Shown: positions 47,524 to 55,634, counted from the first letter of the stretch. The stretch: DNA of 64,000 bases from Teichococcus rhizosphaerae (GCF_002631185.1 NZ_PDNU01000012.1:1-64000), one strand, 5' to 3'. The notes: generated from the sequence alone by a model not told the origin. Made by a program: numbers and translations.

Positions 47524-48248
47524 TGCACGGCATGCCGCCCTCCCCCCCGCTGCTCGCCCTTTCCGGCCTGTCGGCCCATTACGGCGCCGTGGAGGTGCTG
47601 CGCGGCCTGTCCCTGGAGGTGCGGGCGGGCGAGGCGGTGGCCCTGCTCGGCCGCAACGGCGCCGGCAAGAGCACCCTGGCGCAGGCGCTGTTCAACCTCG
47701 GCCCCCGCATCGGGGGTGGCGTGCGGGTGATGGGCCAGGACGTGGCCGGCTGGCCGACCCACCGCATCGCGCGCCTCGGCATGGCGCTGGTGCCGCAGGG
47801 GCGCGGCCTGTTCCCCAGCCTGACCGTGGCGGAGAACCTCCGCCTCGCCACCCTGCGGAGCCCGCGCGGCGCCTGGACGCTGGAGCGCGTCTTCGCCGTG
47901 TTCCCGCGCCTGGCGGAGCGCCGCGCCGCCTCCAGCAGCGCGCTCAGCGGCGGCGAGCGGCAGCTCCTCGCCATCGGCCGCGCCCTGCTCACCCAGCCGC
48001 GCCTGCTGGTGCTGGACGAGCCGAGCGAGGGCCTGGCCCCCCTGGCGGCCGAGGAGATCATCCTGGGCCATGTCGCGCGGCTCGCGGCGGAGGGGCTGAC
48101 CGTGCTGCTGGCCGAGCAGAACCTGCCCCTCGCCCTGCGGCTCTGCCCGCGCGCGGTGGTGCTGGCCGGGCGCGGCATCGTCTTCGACGGCGCCTCAGAG
48201 GCCCTGCGCGCCGACCATTCCCTGGTGCGGGAGCATCTCGGCGTATGA
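47523..48248 (+). CDS. LIV-type ABC ATPase, LivF family
   Basis: A 241-residue ATPase. LSAHYGAVEVLRGLSLEV is the LivF opening, Walker A is GRNGAGKS, the signature LSGGERQ, and Walker B LLVLDEPSEGLA. It overlaps by 4 bp the leaderless esterase gene, so transporter and esterase are made together. This coupling is strong evidence that the imported substrate is a siderophore ester or fragment. Confidence 0.93.
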   Translation: MHGMPPSPPLLALSGLSAHYGAVEVLRGLSLEVRAGEAVALLGRNGAGKSTLAQALFNLGPRIGGGVRVMGQDVAGWPTHRIARLGMALVPQGRGLFPSLTVAENLRLATLRSPRGAWTLERVFAVFPRLAERRAASSSALSGGERQLLAIGRALLTQPRLLVLDEPSEGLAPLAAEEIILGHVARLAAEGLTVLLAEQNLPLALRLCPRAVVLAGRGIVFDGASEALRADHSLVREHLGV

Positions 48249-49060
48249 GCCTGCCCGCTTCCTCTCCGCAGCACGGCCCGCCCGTCGCGCTGCCGCGTAC
48301 CACCTGGTGGGACATGCCGGCCGGGCCGGCGGCGCACCGCATCTTTCTCGCCTGGCCGGAGGCGCCGCCGCCGCCCGCCGGCTACCCGGTGCTGCTGCTG
48401 CTCGATGCCAATGCGGGCTTCGCCACGGCGGTCGATTCCTACCGCGCGCTCACCTGGCGCGACACGCCGGGCCGGCCCGCGCCTGCGCTGATCCTGGGCC
48501 TCGGCCAGCCTGGCGACAGGGTCTATGACCCCGCCGCCCGCCAGCGCGACTACACGCCGGCGGCGCCGGGCTCGGACGCCTTCCTCCGCTTCATCGAGGC
48601 AGCGCTGCTGCCCGCGCTGGCCCGCCGCCACCCGATTGACCAGGGCCGCCTCGCGCTGTTCGGCCATTCCCTGGGCGGCCTGTTCGCGCTGCACGCCCTG
48701 CTCGCGCGGCCCGGGCTGTTCCAGAGCCTCGTCATCGCCAGCCCCTCCCTGTGGTGGAACGAGGGGGCGATGCTGGCCGCCGCCCGCCGCTTCGCCGCCC
48801 GCCTGCCCCCGGAAGCGGCCAGAACCCGGCTGCTGGTGACGGTGGGCGGGCTGGAGGAGAGCGACGAGGGGCCCCGTGGCGCCATCCGGGCCGCCCGGCG
48901 CATGATCGGCAATGCGCGCGACCTCGCCGCGCTGCTGCGCGGCGCCGGCCTTTCGGCCGAGTTCGCGGAGTTCGCTGGCGAGGACCATGGCTCCGCCCGG
49001 CTGCACGCCCTGCTCCGCGCCCCCCGCTTCGCCATTTCCCCGGCAGGAGAGACCGCATGA
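48245..49060 (+). CDS. Cytosolic siderophore esterase, Fes/IroE-like
   Basis: A 271-residue alpha/beta hydrolase without signal peptide. VLLLLDANAGF opens the core. GHSLGG is the nucleophile elbow, VIASPSLWWNEG the SxWWN block, and EDHGSARL the His region. It is clearly paralogous to the exported esterase at 35301 (shared GHSLGGLF, LFQS/LFRA and S-WWN order). It would act like Fes, opening the imported ferric trilactone or its linear forms in the cytosol. It is coupled on both sides: to LivF and to the FepB-like gene by 4-bp overlaps. Confidence 0.85.
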   Translation: MSLPASSPQHGPPVALPRTTWWDMPAGPAAHRIFLAWPEAPPPPAGYPVLLLLDANAGFATAVDSYRALTWRDTPGRPAPALILGLGQPGDRVYDPAARQRDYTPAAPGSDAFLRFIEAALLPALARRHPIDQGRLALFGHSLGGLFALHALLARPGLFQSLVIASPSLWWNEGAMLAAARRFAARLPPEAARTRLLVTVGGLEESDEGPRGAIRAARRMIGNARDLAALLRGAGLSAEFAEFAGEDHGSARLHALLRAPRFAISPAGETA

Positions 49061-50187
49061 ACCGCCGCGCCTTCCTTGGCACCACCCTGCCCCTGCTGGC
49101 GGCGCCCGCCCTGCTTCCGCGCCTGGCACGGGCGCAGGGCCCCATCCAGGTCACCGATCTGCGCGGCCGCAGCGTCACCCTGCCCCGGCCGGCGCGGCGC
49201 GTGGTGCTGGCGCAGGCGCGGCACGTCCTGGCGGTCGGGCTGCTGCACCCCGATCCGGTCTCCCTCGTGGTCGGCTGGGGGGACGACCTCCGCGGCATGA
49301 ACCCGCCCGACTACGCGATGCTGCGCGCCCGCTTCCCGCGCGCGGACGCCATCCCGATCGTGGCGCGCGCGGGCCAGAACGCCAACCTGTCCCTCGAAGG
49401 CATCCTGGCGGCGCAGCCGGACCTGGTGATCGCCAGCGGCGGCCCGCTGCACGCGGAATCGGAGAACGTGCTGAACCGGCTCGCCGCCGCCGGCATCCCC
49501 ACCGTGGTCATCGACTTCTTCAGCAACCCGATGCGCGACACGCGCCGCAGCATGGCGATACTGGGCCAGGTGCTCGGGCTGGAGGAGCGCGCCGCGGCGT
49601 TCGACCGCTTCTACACGGCGCGGATGGAACGCATCTCGGCCCGGCTCGCCGGCGCAGAGGCGCGGCCGCGCGTCTTCGTCCATGCCCATGCCGGCGGCAC
49701 GGCCTGCTGCTCCTCGCCGGGCAGGGGGGCGTTCGATTCCATCGTGCGCTTCGCCGGCGGCCACAACATCGGCGCCGATACCCTGCCGGGCAATGTCGGG
49801 CAGCTTTCCCTCGAATACATCCTGACCCAGGACCCGGCGGTCTATGTCGCGACCGGGGGGCCGTATGGCGGGCGCGGCGGCATCTCGCTCGGCACGGGCG
49901 TGGAGGCGTCCACGGCGCGCCAGGACCTGGCCGCCGTCCTGCAGCGCGAGAAGCTCGCCGTGCTGCCCGCCGTGCAGGCGGGGCGCGCGCACGCCATCTG
50001 GCACGGCTTCAACGACACGCCCGCCCATATCGTGATGCTGGAGGCGCTGGCGCGCTGGTTCCACCCCGAGCGTTGCGCCGATCTCGACCCGGCGGCGACG
50101 GTGGCCGCCCTGAACGCCGGGTTCCTCGCCCTGCCCATGGAGGGCACCTACTGGACCGACCTGCGCCCCGGCGCCGGCACGCCCTGA
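49057..50187 (+). CDS. Ferric-siderophore-type periplasmic binding protein (FepB/BtuF fold)
   Basis: A 376-residue protein with Tat-type leader NRRAFLGTTLPLLAAPALLP. The mature part has VTDLRGRSVTLPRPARRVVL (the FepB/FecB opening), LEGILAAQPDLVIASGG and FVHAHAGGTACCSSPGRGAF. The fold is Peripla_BP_2, which normally feeds FecCD permeases with an ATPase; none is encoded in this window. It is the last gene coupled to the liv-type operon. It may hand ligand to an unlinked FepDGC system, or work unusually with the LIV-type permease. Confidence 0.85.
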   Translation: MNRRAFLGTTLPLLAAPALLPRLARAQGPIQVTDLRGRSVTLPRPARRVVLAQARHVLAVGLLHPDPVSLVVGWGDDLRGMNPPDYAMLRARFPRADAIPIVARAGQNANLSLEGILAAQPDLVIASGGPLHAESENVLNRLAAAGIPTVVIDFFSNPMRDTRRSMAILGQVLGLEERAAAFDRFYTARMERISARLAGAEARPRVFVHAHAGGTACCSSPGRGAFDSIVRFAGGHNIGADTLPGNVGQLSLEYILTQDPAVYVATGGPYGGRGGISLGTGVEASTARQDLAAVLQREKLAVLPAVQAGRAHAIWHGFNDTPAHIVMLEALARWFHPERCADLDPAATVAALNAGFLALPMEGTYWTDLRPGAGTP

Positions 50188-50208
50188 GCCGGCACGCCCT
50201 GAGCCGGC
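50173..50208 (+). repeat. 15-bp direct repeat across the FepB-like stop
   Basis: GCCGGCACGCCCTGA occurs twice in tandem (50173-50187 and 50188-50202), followed by a partial third copy GCCGGC. The first copy contains the stop codon and the second preserves an in-frame TGA. Confidence 0.85.
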
Positions 50209-50254
50209 GCCACATCCGGCGGGCGTCCTTCTCGTTTCCCTGGAGGGAAGAACC

Positions 50255-50578
50255 TTGCGCTTCCAAAGCCGGGCCACCGTGCCCACCGCCCATGCGAGCC
50301 GCTACATCCAGCAGCTCTGCAAGCACTGGAGCCACAGCCTGGCGGTGGAGTTCGACGCCGATCAGGGCAGGATCGTCTTTCCGCGCGACCTGCGCGGCGC
50401 GGACTGGCCGGACGCGGCCACCCTGCTGCTCCAGGCCCGCCCCGAGGGGCTGGAATACACGCTGGCCGCCAGCGCCGAAGGCCAGCTCGCCGCGCTGAAG
50501 GGCACGGTGGAGCGGCATCTGGACCGCTTCGCCTTTCGCGAGGCGCCCCTCGCCTTCGCCTGGAAGGACGCGGCCTGA
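50255..50578 (+). CDS. DUF2218 small protein
   Basis: A 107-residue protein. The pattern ATVPTAHASRYIQQLCKHWSH, F-x(3)-GRI, LLLQA and LAALKGTVERHLDRFAFRE is typical of DUF2218, which is common beside siderophore and iron-uptake genes but has no established role. The start is TTG with GGAGGGAAG just upstream; no better start exists. It lies 67 bp after the FepB-like gene, so probably in the same transcript. Confidence 0.85.
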   Translation: MRFQSRATVPTAHASRYIQQLCKHWSHSLAVEFDADQGRIVFPRDLRGADWPDAATLLLQARPEGLEYTLAASAEGQLAALKGTVERHLDRFAFREAPLAFAWKDAA

Positions 50579-50677
50579 GCGGAGGCCCCGCCATGGGGCC
50601 CGCCTCGCCGCTGGCCGCCCCGGCAGAGGCCCGGTAGGCTGCCCCCGCCGCATCGCTGCGGGGGAAGGAACCGAACC

Positions 50678-51415
50678 ATGGCCCAGAAGCGCAAGGTCGC
50701 GCTCATCACCGGCTCCGGCCGCAACATCGGCCGCGCCGTCGCGCTCGGCCTGGCGGAGGACGGCTTCGATATCGTCCTCAACGGCTCGTCGGACCGCGCG
50801 GCCTGCGAGGCGGTGGCCGGGGAGGCGGAGGCGCTGGGCGCTGCCACCCTGGTCGCCCTGGGCGATGTCGGCCAGGCGGCGGATTGCGCGCGGATCGTGG
50901 CCGAGGCCATGGCCCGCTTCGGCCAGGTGGACGTGCTGGTGAACAACGCGGCGATACGCCCAGCCATGCCGTTCCTGGAAACGCCCGAGGAAACCTGGCG
51001 CCGCGTCCTCGCCGTGGACCTGGAGGCGGCCCGCTGGCTGGCGCGGGACTGCCTGCCGGGCATGCTGGCCCGCCGCTGGGGCCGCATCGTCAACTTCACC
51101 GGCATGAACGCCATCCAGGGCTATGACGGCCATGCCACGGTTTCCGTCGCCAAGCATGGCGTCTGGGGGCTGACCAAGGCACTGGCCAAGGAGTTCGGGC
51201 CGCAGGGCGTCACGGTGAACGCCATCTCCCCCGGCCCCACCGCCAAGGACGGGCAGGACACCGCCAGCGGCCCTGGCGCGGTCCTCGCCCGCATTCCCCT
51301 GGGCCGCCTCGGCACGCCCGCCGAGGTGGCGGTCCTGGTCCGCACCCTGGCTTCCGAGGCGGGCGCCTTCATCAACGGGCAGATGCTGCAGGTGAACGGC
51401 GGCACGCAGACCTGA
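50678..51415 (+). CDS. Short-chain dehydrogenase/reductase, FabG-like
   Basis: A 245-residue SDR. The cofactor motif is TGSGRNIG (about 11-18), followed by NNAA (about 89-92) and the active site S/Y-x3-K represented by VSVAKHG. The usual catalytic Tyr is replaced: the run reads GHATVSVAKHG, so YxxxK is missing its Tyr. GAFINGQMLQVNGG ends the protein. It is not an obvious EntA. The missing Tyr suggests a non-canonical or inactive enzyme. It is the last gene before the fecI promoter. Confidence 0.75.
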   Translation: MAQKRKVALITGSGRNIGRAVALGLAEDGFDIVLNGSSDRAACEAVAGEAEALGAATLVALGDVGQAADCARIVAEAMARFGQVDVLVNNAAIRPAMPFLETPEETWRRVLAVDLEAARWLARDCLPGMLARRWGRIVNFTGMNAIQGYDGHATVSVAKHGVWGLTKALAKEFGPQGVTVNAISPGPTAKDGQDTASGPGAVLARIPLGRLGTPAEVAVLVRTLASEAGAFINGQMLQVNGGTQT

Positions 51416-51471
51416 GCGGGGCCGGAGGGCAGGAGCGCCCGCCGGCGGGGGAAAAATCCTCTCTCAGCGAT

Positions 51472-51486
51472 TGCGACTAATTCGCA
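51472..51486. promoter_or_regulatory. Candidate iron box before fecI
   Basis: TGCGA-CTAAT-TCGCA, a perfect 5-5-5 inverted repeat, 47 bp before the ATG used for the sigma factor. Arms are identical to the liv-operon box. A half-similar CATTACCATTAAGG stretch follows immediately. Confidence 0.65.
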
Positions 51487-51533
51487 TTACCATTAAGGAA
51501 GCCGTGAACCCTGTTAAGGTCCGGCTTTCTTCC

Positions 51534-52034
51534 ATGGCGTATGCGAGCACCGCAGACCTCTATCTGAGCCACCACGGCTGGCTGGTTTCCTGGCTGCGCG
51601 GCCGGGTCCGCTGCCAGGACAAGGCCTGCGACCTGGTCCAGGACCTGTTCTGCAAGCTGCTCGAACGCCCTCCCGTCACGGCGATCGAGAAGCCGCGCGC
51701 CTTTCTCGCCACCAGCGCCATCCGGCTGCTCATCGACCAGAAGCGCCGGCTGGCGATCGAGCAGGCTTATGTGCAGGCCCTCGCCATATTGCGGGACGAC
51801 GACACGGCGGCGACGCCGCTCCAGGTCTGCGAGGCGGTGGAGGCGCTCACCGCCATTGCCCGCATGCTGGAAACCCTCGCGGAGAAGCCCCGCCGGGCCT
51901 TCCTGATGAACCGGCTGGATGGCCTCGGCCATGCCGAGATCGGCGAGCGGCTCGGCGTCTCCTCCAGCACGGTCAAGCAGTATGTCGCGGCCGCGCTGGT
52001 CCATTGCCATGGCGTGCTGCACCCGCCGGAATGA
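51534..52034 (+). CDS. fecI: ECF sigma factor, FecI type
   Basis: A 166-residue RNA polymerase sigma factor. Region 2 is LYLSHHGWLVSWLRGRVRCQDKACDLVQDLF and region 4 is EKPRRAFLMNRLDGLGHAEIGERLGVSSSTVKQYV. This matches FecI/PvdS-group iron-starvation sigma factors. It should transcribe the downstream receptor gene when the receptor and FecR signal. The ATG of MAYAST gives normal length; an in-frame GTG at 51504 has the better AAGGAA ribosome site. It overlaps fecR by 4 bp. Confidence 0.92.
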   Translation: MAYASTADLYLSHHGWLVSWLRGRVRCQDKACDLVQDLFCKLLERPPVTAIEKPRAFLATSAIRLLIDQKRRLAIEQAYVQALAILRDDDTAATPLQVCEAVEALTAIARMLETLAEKPRRAFLMNRLDGLGHAEIGERLGVSSSTVKQYVAAALVHCHGVLHPPE

Positions 52035-52971
52035 GCGAGCCCTCCCCCGACACGGTGCACAGGGCCGCGCTCTGGCAAGCGCAACTCACCTCCGGAGAAG
52101 CGACGGACGCCGATCACCGCGACTGCGAGGCATGGCTGGCGGAGCATCCCAGCCATGCGGAGGCGTTCCGGCGCCTCCAGGCCGTGCTCGACCGGTTCCA
52201 CGGCCTGCCGCCGGCACCCGCCAGGCATGTCCTGCAGGGCAGCGCCGCCTCCGGCCGGGCGGGGCGGCGGCGCCCGCGGCGGGCGGCACGCTTTCCGCCC
52301 TGCTGCTGCTCGCGGCGCTCTGCGCGGGAAGCAGGCCCTGGCCCGCCGCCGGCCACAGCTCCGGCACCGGGGAGATCTCCGGGCTGTCCCTGCCGGACGG
52401 ATCCCGCGCCACCTTGGGCAGCGGCAGCGCCATCGACCTCCGCTATGACGGCAAGGGCCGCACCATCCGCCTCGCGCGCGGCGAGGTGATGCTGGATGTG
52501 CGGCCCGACCCCCAGCGCCCGCTGACGGTGCGAACGCCGCAGGGCAGCGTGCAGGCGCTCGGAACGCGCTTCACCGTGCGGCGGGCGGCAGAGAGGACCT
52601 GGGTGGCCGTGGAGGAATCCCGTGTCAGGGCCTGCATCCACGCGGAACGCTGCGTCACCCTGGGTCCTGGGGAGGCGGCGTGGCTCGCCGCCGGAGCCAT
52701 CGAGGGGCCTTTCCCCGCGCCGCCACACGCCGCCGCCTGGGCGGAAGGCCGGCTCATTGTGGAGAACCGGCCGCTCGTGGAGGTCCTCGCGCAGCTGGCC
52801 CGCTACCGCCGGGGCGGCCTGCGATACGACGCGGCGGAGCTCGAAGGCATCATGGTTTCCGGCGTCCTGCCGCTGCGGGAGCCCGACAAGGCGCTGGCGG
52901 CGCTCGAGGAATCGCTGCCTGTCAGGATCCGCCGCGACGGCCGCTTCCGGAGCGCCGTGGAGCGCCGCTGA
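52031..52971 (+). pseudogene. fecR: FecR-type sigma regulator with an apparent frameshift
   Basis: The first ~80 codons (from ATG 52031) encode the cytosolic anti-sigma DUF4880 domain, HRAALWQAQLTSGEATDADH to AEAFRRLQAVLDRF. The membrane segment LSALLLLAALCAG, the FecR core (DGSRATLGSGSAIDLRYDG, RTPQGSVQALGTRFTVRR) and the C-terminal secretin-like end (VLAQLARYRRGGLRYD) are in the next frame. The switch lies in the G/C-only run at about 52250-52290 and corresponds to one missing base. It is either a real mutation, a sequencing error in a GC run, or a -1 translational shift. If truly broken, only the anti-sigma half would be made. Confidence 0.8.
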
Positions 52972-53054
52972 AAAAAACGGCGCGCGAAACTGTCCCTGTG
53001 GCCGTCTCGCCCGTCTGCACACAGACAACACCCAGTAACCGGATGTGACAGCCC

Positions 53055-55562
53055 ATGCACCAGATCGGCCACCGCTTCACGCGCTTCCGCGGCACATTGA
53101 GGGCGGCTCTGCTCGGCAGCGTGACCCTGCTCGCCATTCCGGCGGGCCCGGCGTGGTCGCAGGGCGGAGCCTCGGCGCAGGCCATCAGCTACGAGGTGCC
53201 GGCCGGTCCGCTGGGCAGCGCGTTGAACAGCTTCGCGCAGCAGGCGGGCATCACCCTCTCCTTCGCCCCGGAGCAGGTGCAGGGGCGCAGCAGCCCCGGC
53301 CTGCGCGGCCAGTCGACGGTGGACCGCGCCTTCGAGAGGCTGCTGGCCGGCAGCGGCCTCGAGGCGACGTCGCGCGACGGCACGGTCTACACGCTCCGCG
53401 CCACGCCCTCCCCCACGGCCGGGCTCGCCACCAGCCCTGACGCGGTGGCCCTGCCCGAGATCAGCGTCGTCGCCACGGCCGAGCAGGCGCTGAAGCAGGC
53501 GCCCGGCGTCTCGCTCATCACCAGCGAGGACATCCGGCGGATGCCGCCGGTGAACGACATCTCCGAGCTCGTGCGCACCATGCCGGGCGTCAACCTCACG
53601 GGCAACTCGTCCTCCGGCCAGTATGGCAACAACCGCCAGATCGACCTGCGCGGCATGGGCCCCGAGAACACGCTCATCCTGATCGACGGCAAGCCTGTCC
53701 GCTCGCGCAACTCCGTCCGCATGGGGCGCAGCGGCGAGCGGAACACGCGCGGCGATTCCAACTGGGTGCCGGTGGATGCCATCGAGCGCATCGAGGTCAT
53801 CCGCGGCCCGGCCGCGGCGCGCTACGGCTCCGGCGCCGCGGGCGGCGTGGTCAACATCATCACCAAGCCGCCGACCGACGAGTACCACGGCTCCGTGACG
53901 CTCTACGCCCTGCAGCCCGAGGACCGGAACGAGGGCGATGGCCGCCGCGCCACCGTGAACCTGTCCGGCCCGACGACGCTTCCCGGGCTGAGCTTCCGCG
54001 CCTATGGCAACTTCAACCGCACCGATGCCGACAGCCTGGAGCTGAACCGCGCGGCCTCCGGCACGGCCGCCGGCGACACCCCCCCCGCCGGGCGCGAGGG
54101 CGTGGAGAACCGCGACGTGAACGGCCTGCTGCGGTGGGACATCACCGCCGGCCAGAGCCTGGAGCTGGAGCTCGGATACAGCCGCCAGGGCAACATCTAT
54201 GCCGGCGACCGCGCGGTGAGCACCGCGGGCACCGCGCTGCTCAGCCAGCTCGCCAATGAGGGCGCCGAGACGAATATCATGACGCGGACCACCGCCTCCG
54301 TGCAGCATCGCGGCGACTGGGGCTGGGCGGATTCGCGGGTGCTGTTCCTGTATGAGGGCACCAACAACAAGCGGCTGAACGAGGGGCTGGCCGGCTCCAC
54401 CGAAGGCAGCATCAACACCGCCAACGGCTACTCGACCGCCACGCTGAACAACTACACCCTCAATGGCGAGCTCAACATCCCGCTGGAGATCCTGGCGCCG
54501 CAGCGCCTGACGATCGGCGCCGAGTTCTTCCGCGAGAACCTGGACGACCCGCAATCGGTGACCCAGTCCCTCGCCACGGGCGGCGTGATCCCCGGCATCT
54601 CCAGCGGGTTGCGTCCCGGCAGCGCCAGCGCCGAGACCTACTCGATGTTCGTCGAGGACAACATCTACGCCACGTCGCGGCTGGTGCTGACGCCGGGCGT
54701 GCGCTTCGACCACCACAGCGAGTTCGGCTCCAACTGGAGCCCCAGCCTGAACGCCTCCTACGAGCTGTTCGACGGCTTCTCGGTGAAGGGCGGCATCGCG
54801 CGCGCCTTCAAGGCGCCCAACCTCTACCAGTCCAACCCCAACTACATCTACTTCACCATGGGCAATGGCTGCCCCGCCGGCTTCCCCAGCCTCGGCGCCG
54901 GCTGCTACGTGCAGGGCAACGCGGATCTCGAGCCGGAAACCAGCCTCAACAAGGAGATCGGCGTCTCCTACAACAGCGGCGGCTTCAGCAGCAGCCTCAC
55001 CTACTTCCACAACGACTACCGCGACAAGATCGTCGCCGGCGTCGTTCCCGTGGGGCAGACGGGCGCGCGGGGCCGCATCTTCCGCTGGGAGAACACCCCG
55101 GAGGCCGTCATCCAGGGCATCGAGGGCAACATCCTCATCCCGGTGCTGGACACGCTGTCCTGGAGCACCAACGTCACCTACATGATCGAGAGCAAGGACA
55201 AGAGCACGGGCCAGCCGCTGTCCCTCGTCCCGGAATACACGGTCAACAGCACGGTGGACTGGCAGGCGCGCGACGACCTGTCCTTCCGCGCCGGCGTGAC
55301 CTTCTATGGCCGGCAGGAAGCGCGCACCATCGACCTGCTGGGCAATGCCAACACCGGATCGGAGCTGTGGGAGCGCAAGCCCTACTCGGTGGTCGACATC
55401 AGCGGCACCTACCACATCAACGACAACACGCGCCTCACCCTGGGCGTCCTCAACCTGTTCGACAAGCAGCTGTTCCGCGAGGCCAATTCCAGCGCGGCCG
55501 GCGCCAACACCTACAACGAGCCGGGGCGCGCCTACTTCGCGAGCCTGACGGCGAGCTTCTGA
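53055..55562 (+). CDS. TonB-dependent catecholate receptor, FepA-like, with signalling domain
   Basis: An 835-residue outer-membrane receptor with a signal peptide ending near AWSQ. STN signalling domain (about 42-112): ISYEVPAGPLGSALNSFAQQ. A TonB-box-like LPEISVVATAE follows. The plug has RTMPGVNLTGNSSSGQYGN, IDLRGMGPENTLILIDGKPV and RGPAAARYGSGAAGGVVNII, near-exact blocks of FepA/PfeA/IroN catecholate receptors. The 22-strand barrel ends in ASLTASF with terminal Phe. The STN domain talks to FecR, so ligand binding should induce the gene through FecI; E. coli FepA lacks this domain. Confidence 0.93.
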   Translation: MHQIGHRFTRFRGTLRAALLGSVTLLAIPAGPAWSQGGASAQAISYEVPAGPLGSALNSFAQQAGITLSFAPEQVQGRSSPGLRGQSTVDRAFERLLAGSGLEATSRDGTVYTLRATPSPTAGLATSPDAVALPEISVVATAEQALKQAPGVSLITSEDIRRMPPVNDISELVRTMPGVNLTGNSSSGQYGNNRQIDLRGMGPENTLILIDGKPVRSRNSVRMGRSGERNTRGDSNWVPVDAIERIEVIRGPAAARYGSGAAGGVVNIITKPPTDEYHGSVTLYALQPEDRNEGDGRRATVNLSGPTTLPGLSFRAYGNFNRTDADSLELNRAASGTAAGDTPPAGREGVENRDVNGLLRWDITAGQSLELELGYSRQGNIYAGDRAVSTAGTALLSQLANEGAETNIMTRTTASVQHRGDWGWADSRVLFLYEGTNNKRLNEGLAGSTEGSINTANGYSTATLNNYTLNGELNIPLEILAPQRLTIGAEFFRENLDDPQSVTQSLATGGVIPGISSGLRPGSASAETYSMFVEDNIYATSRLVLTPGVRFDHHSEFGSNWSPSLNASYELFDGFSVKGGIARAFKAPNLYQSNPNYIYFTMGNGCPAGFPSLGAGCYVQGNADLEPETSLNKEIGVSYNSGGFSSSLTYFHNDYRDKIVAGVVPVGQTGARGRIFRWENTPEAVIQGIEGNILIPVLDTLSWSTNVTYMIESKDKSTGQPLSLVPEYTVNSTVDWQARDDLSFRAGVTFYGRQEARTIDLLGNANTGSELWERKPYSVVDISGTYHINDNTRLTLGVLNLFDKQLFREANSSAAGANTYNEPGRAYFASLTASF

Positions 55563-55634
55563 CCCCTTCCGCCCGATGGGGCGTCCCGCTCCGGCGGGGC
55601 GCCCCTGGAGACCGCCCTTGCACCTGGACTGCGC

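Noticed and set aside
49057-50187. FepB-like gene as proof of a normal FepBDGC system
   Set aside because: No FecCD permease or matching ATPase is in the window; the adjacent ABC genes are LIV-type by all motifs.
50678-51415. SDR as EntA (2,3-dihydro-DHB dehydrogenase)
   Set aside because: It reads as a general FabG-like SDR and lacks the YxxxK tyrosine; no EntB or EntC homologue is present to support the pathway.
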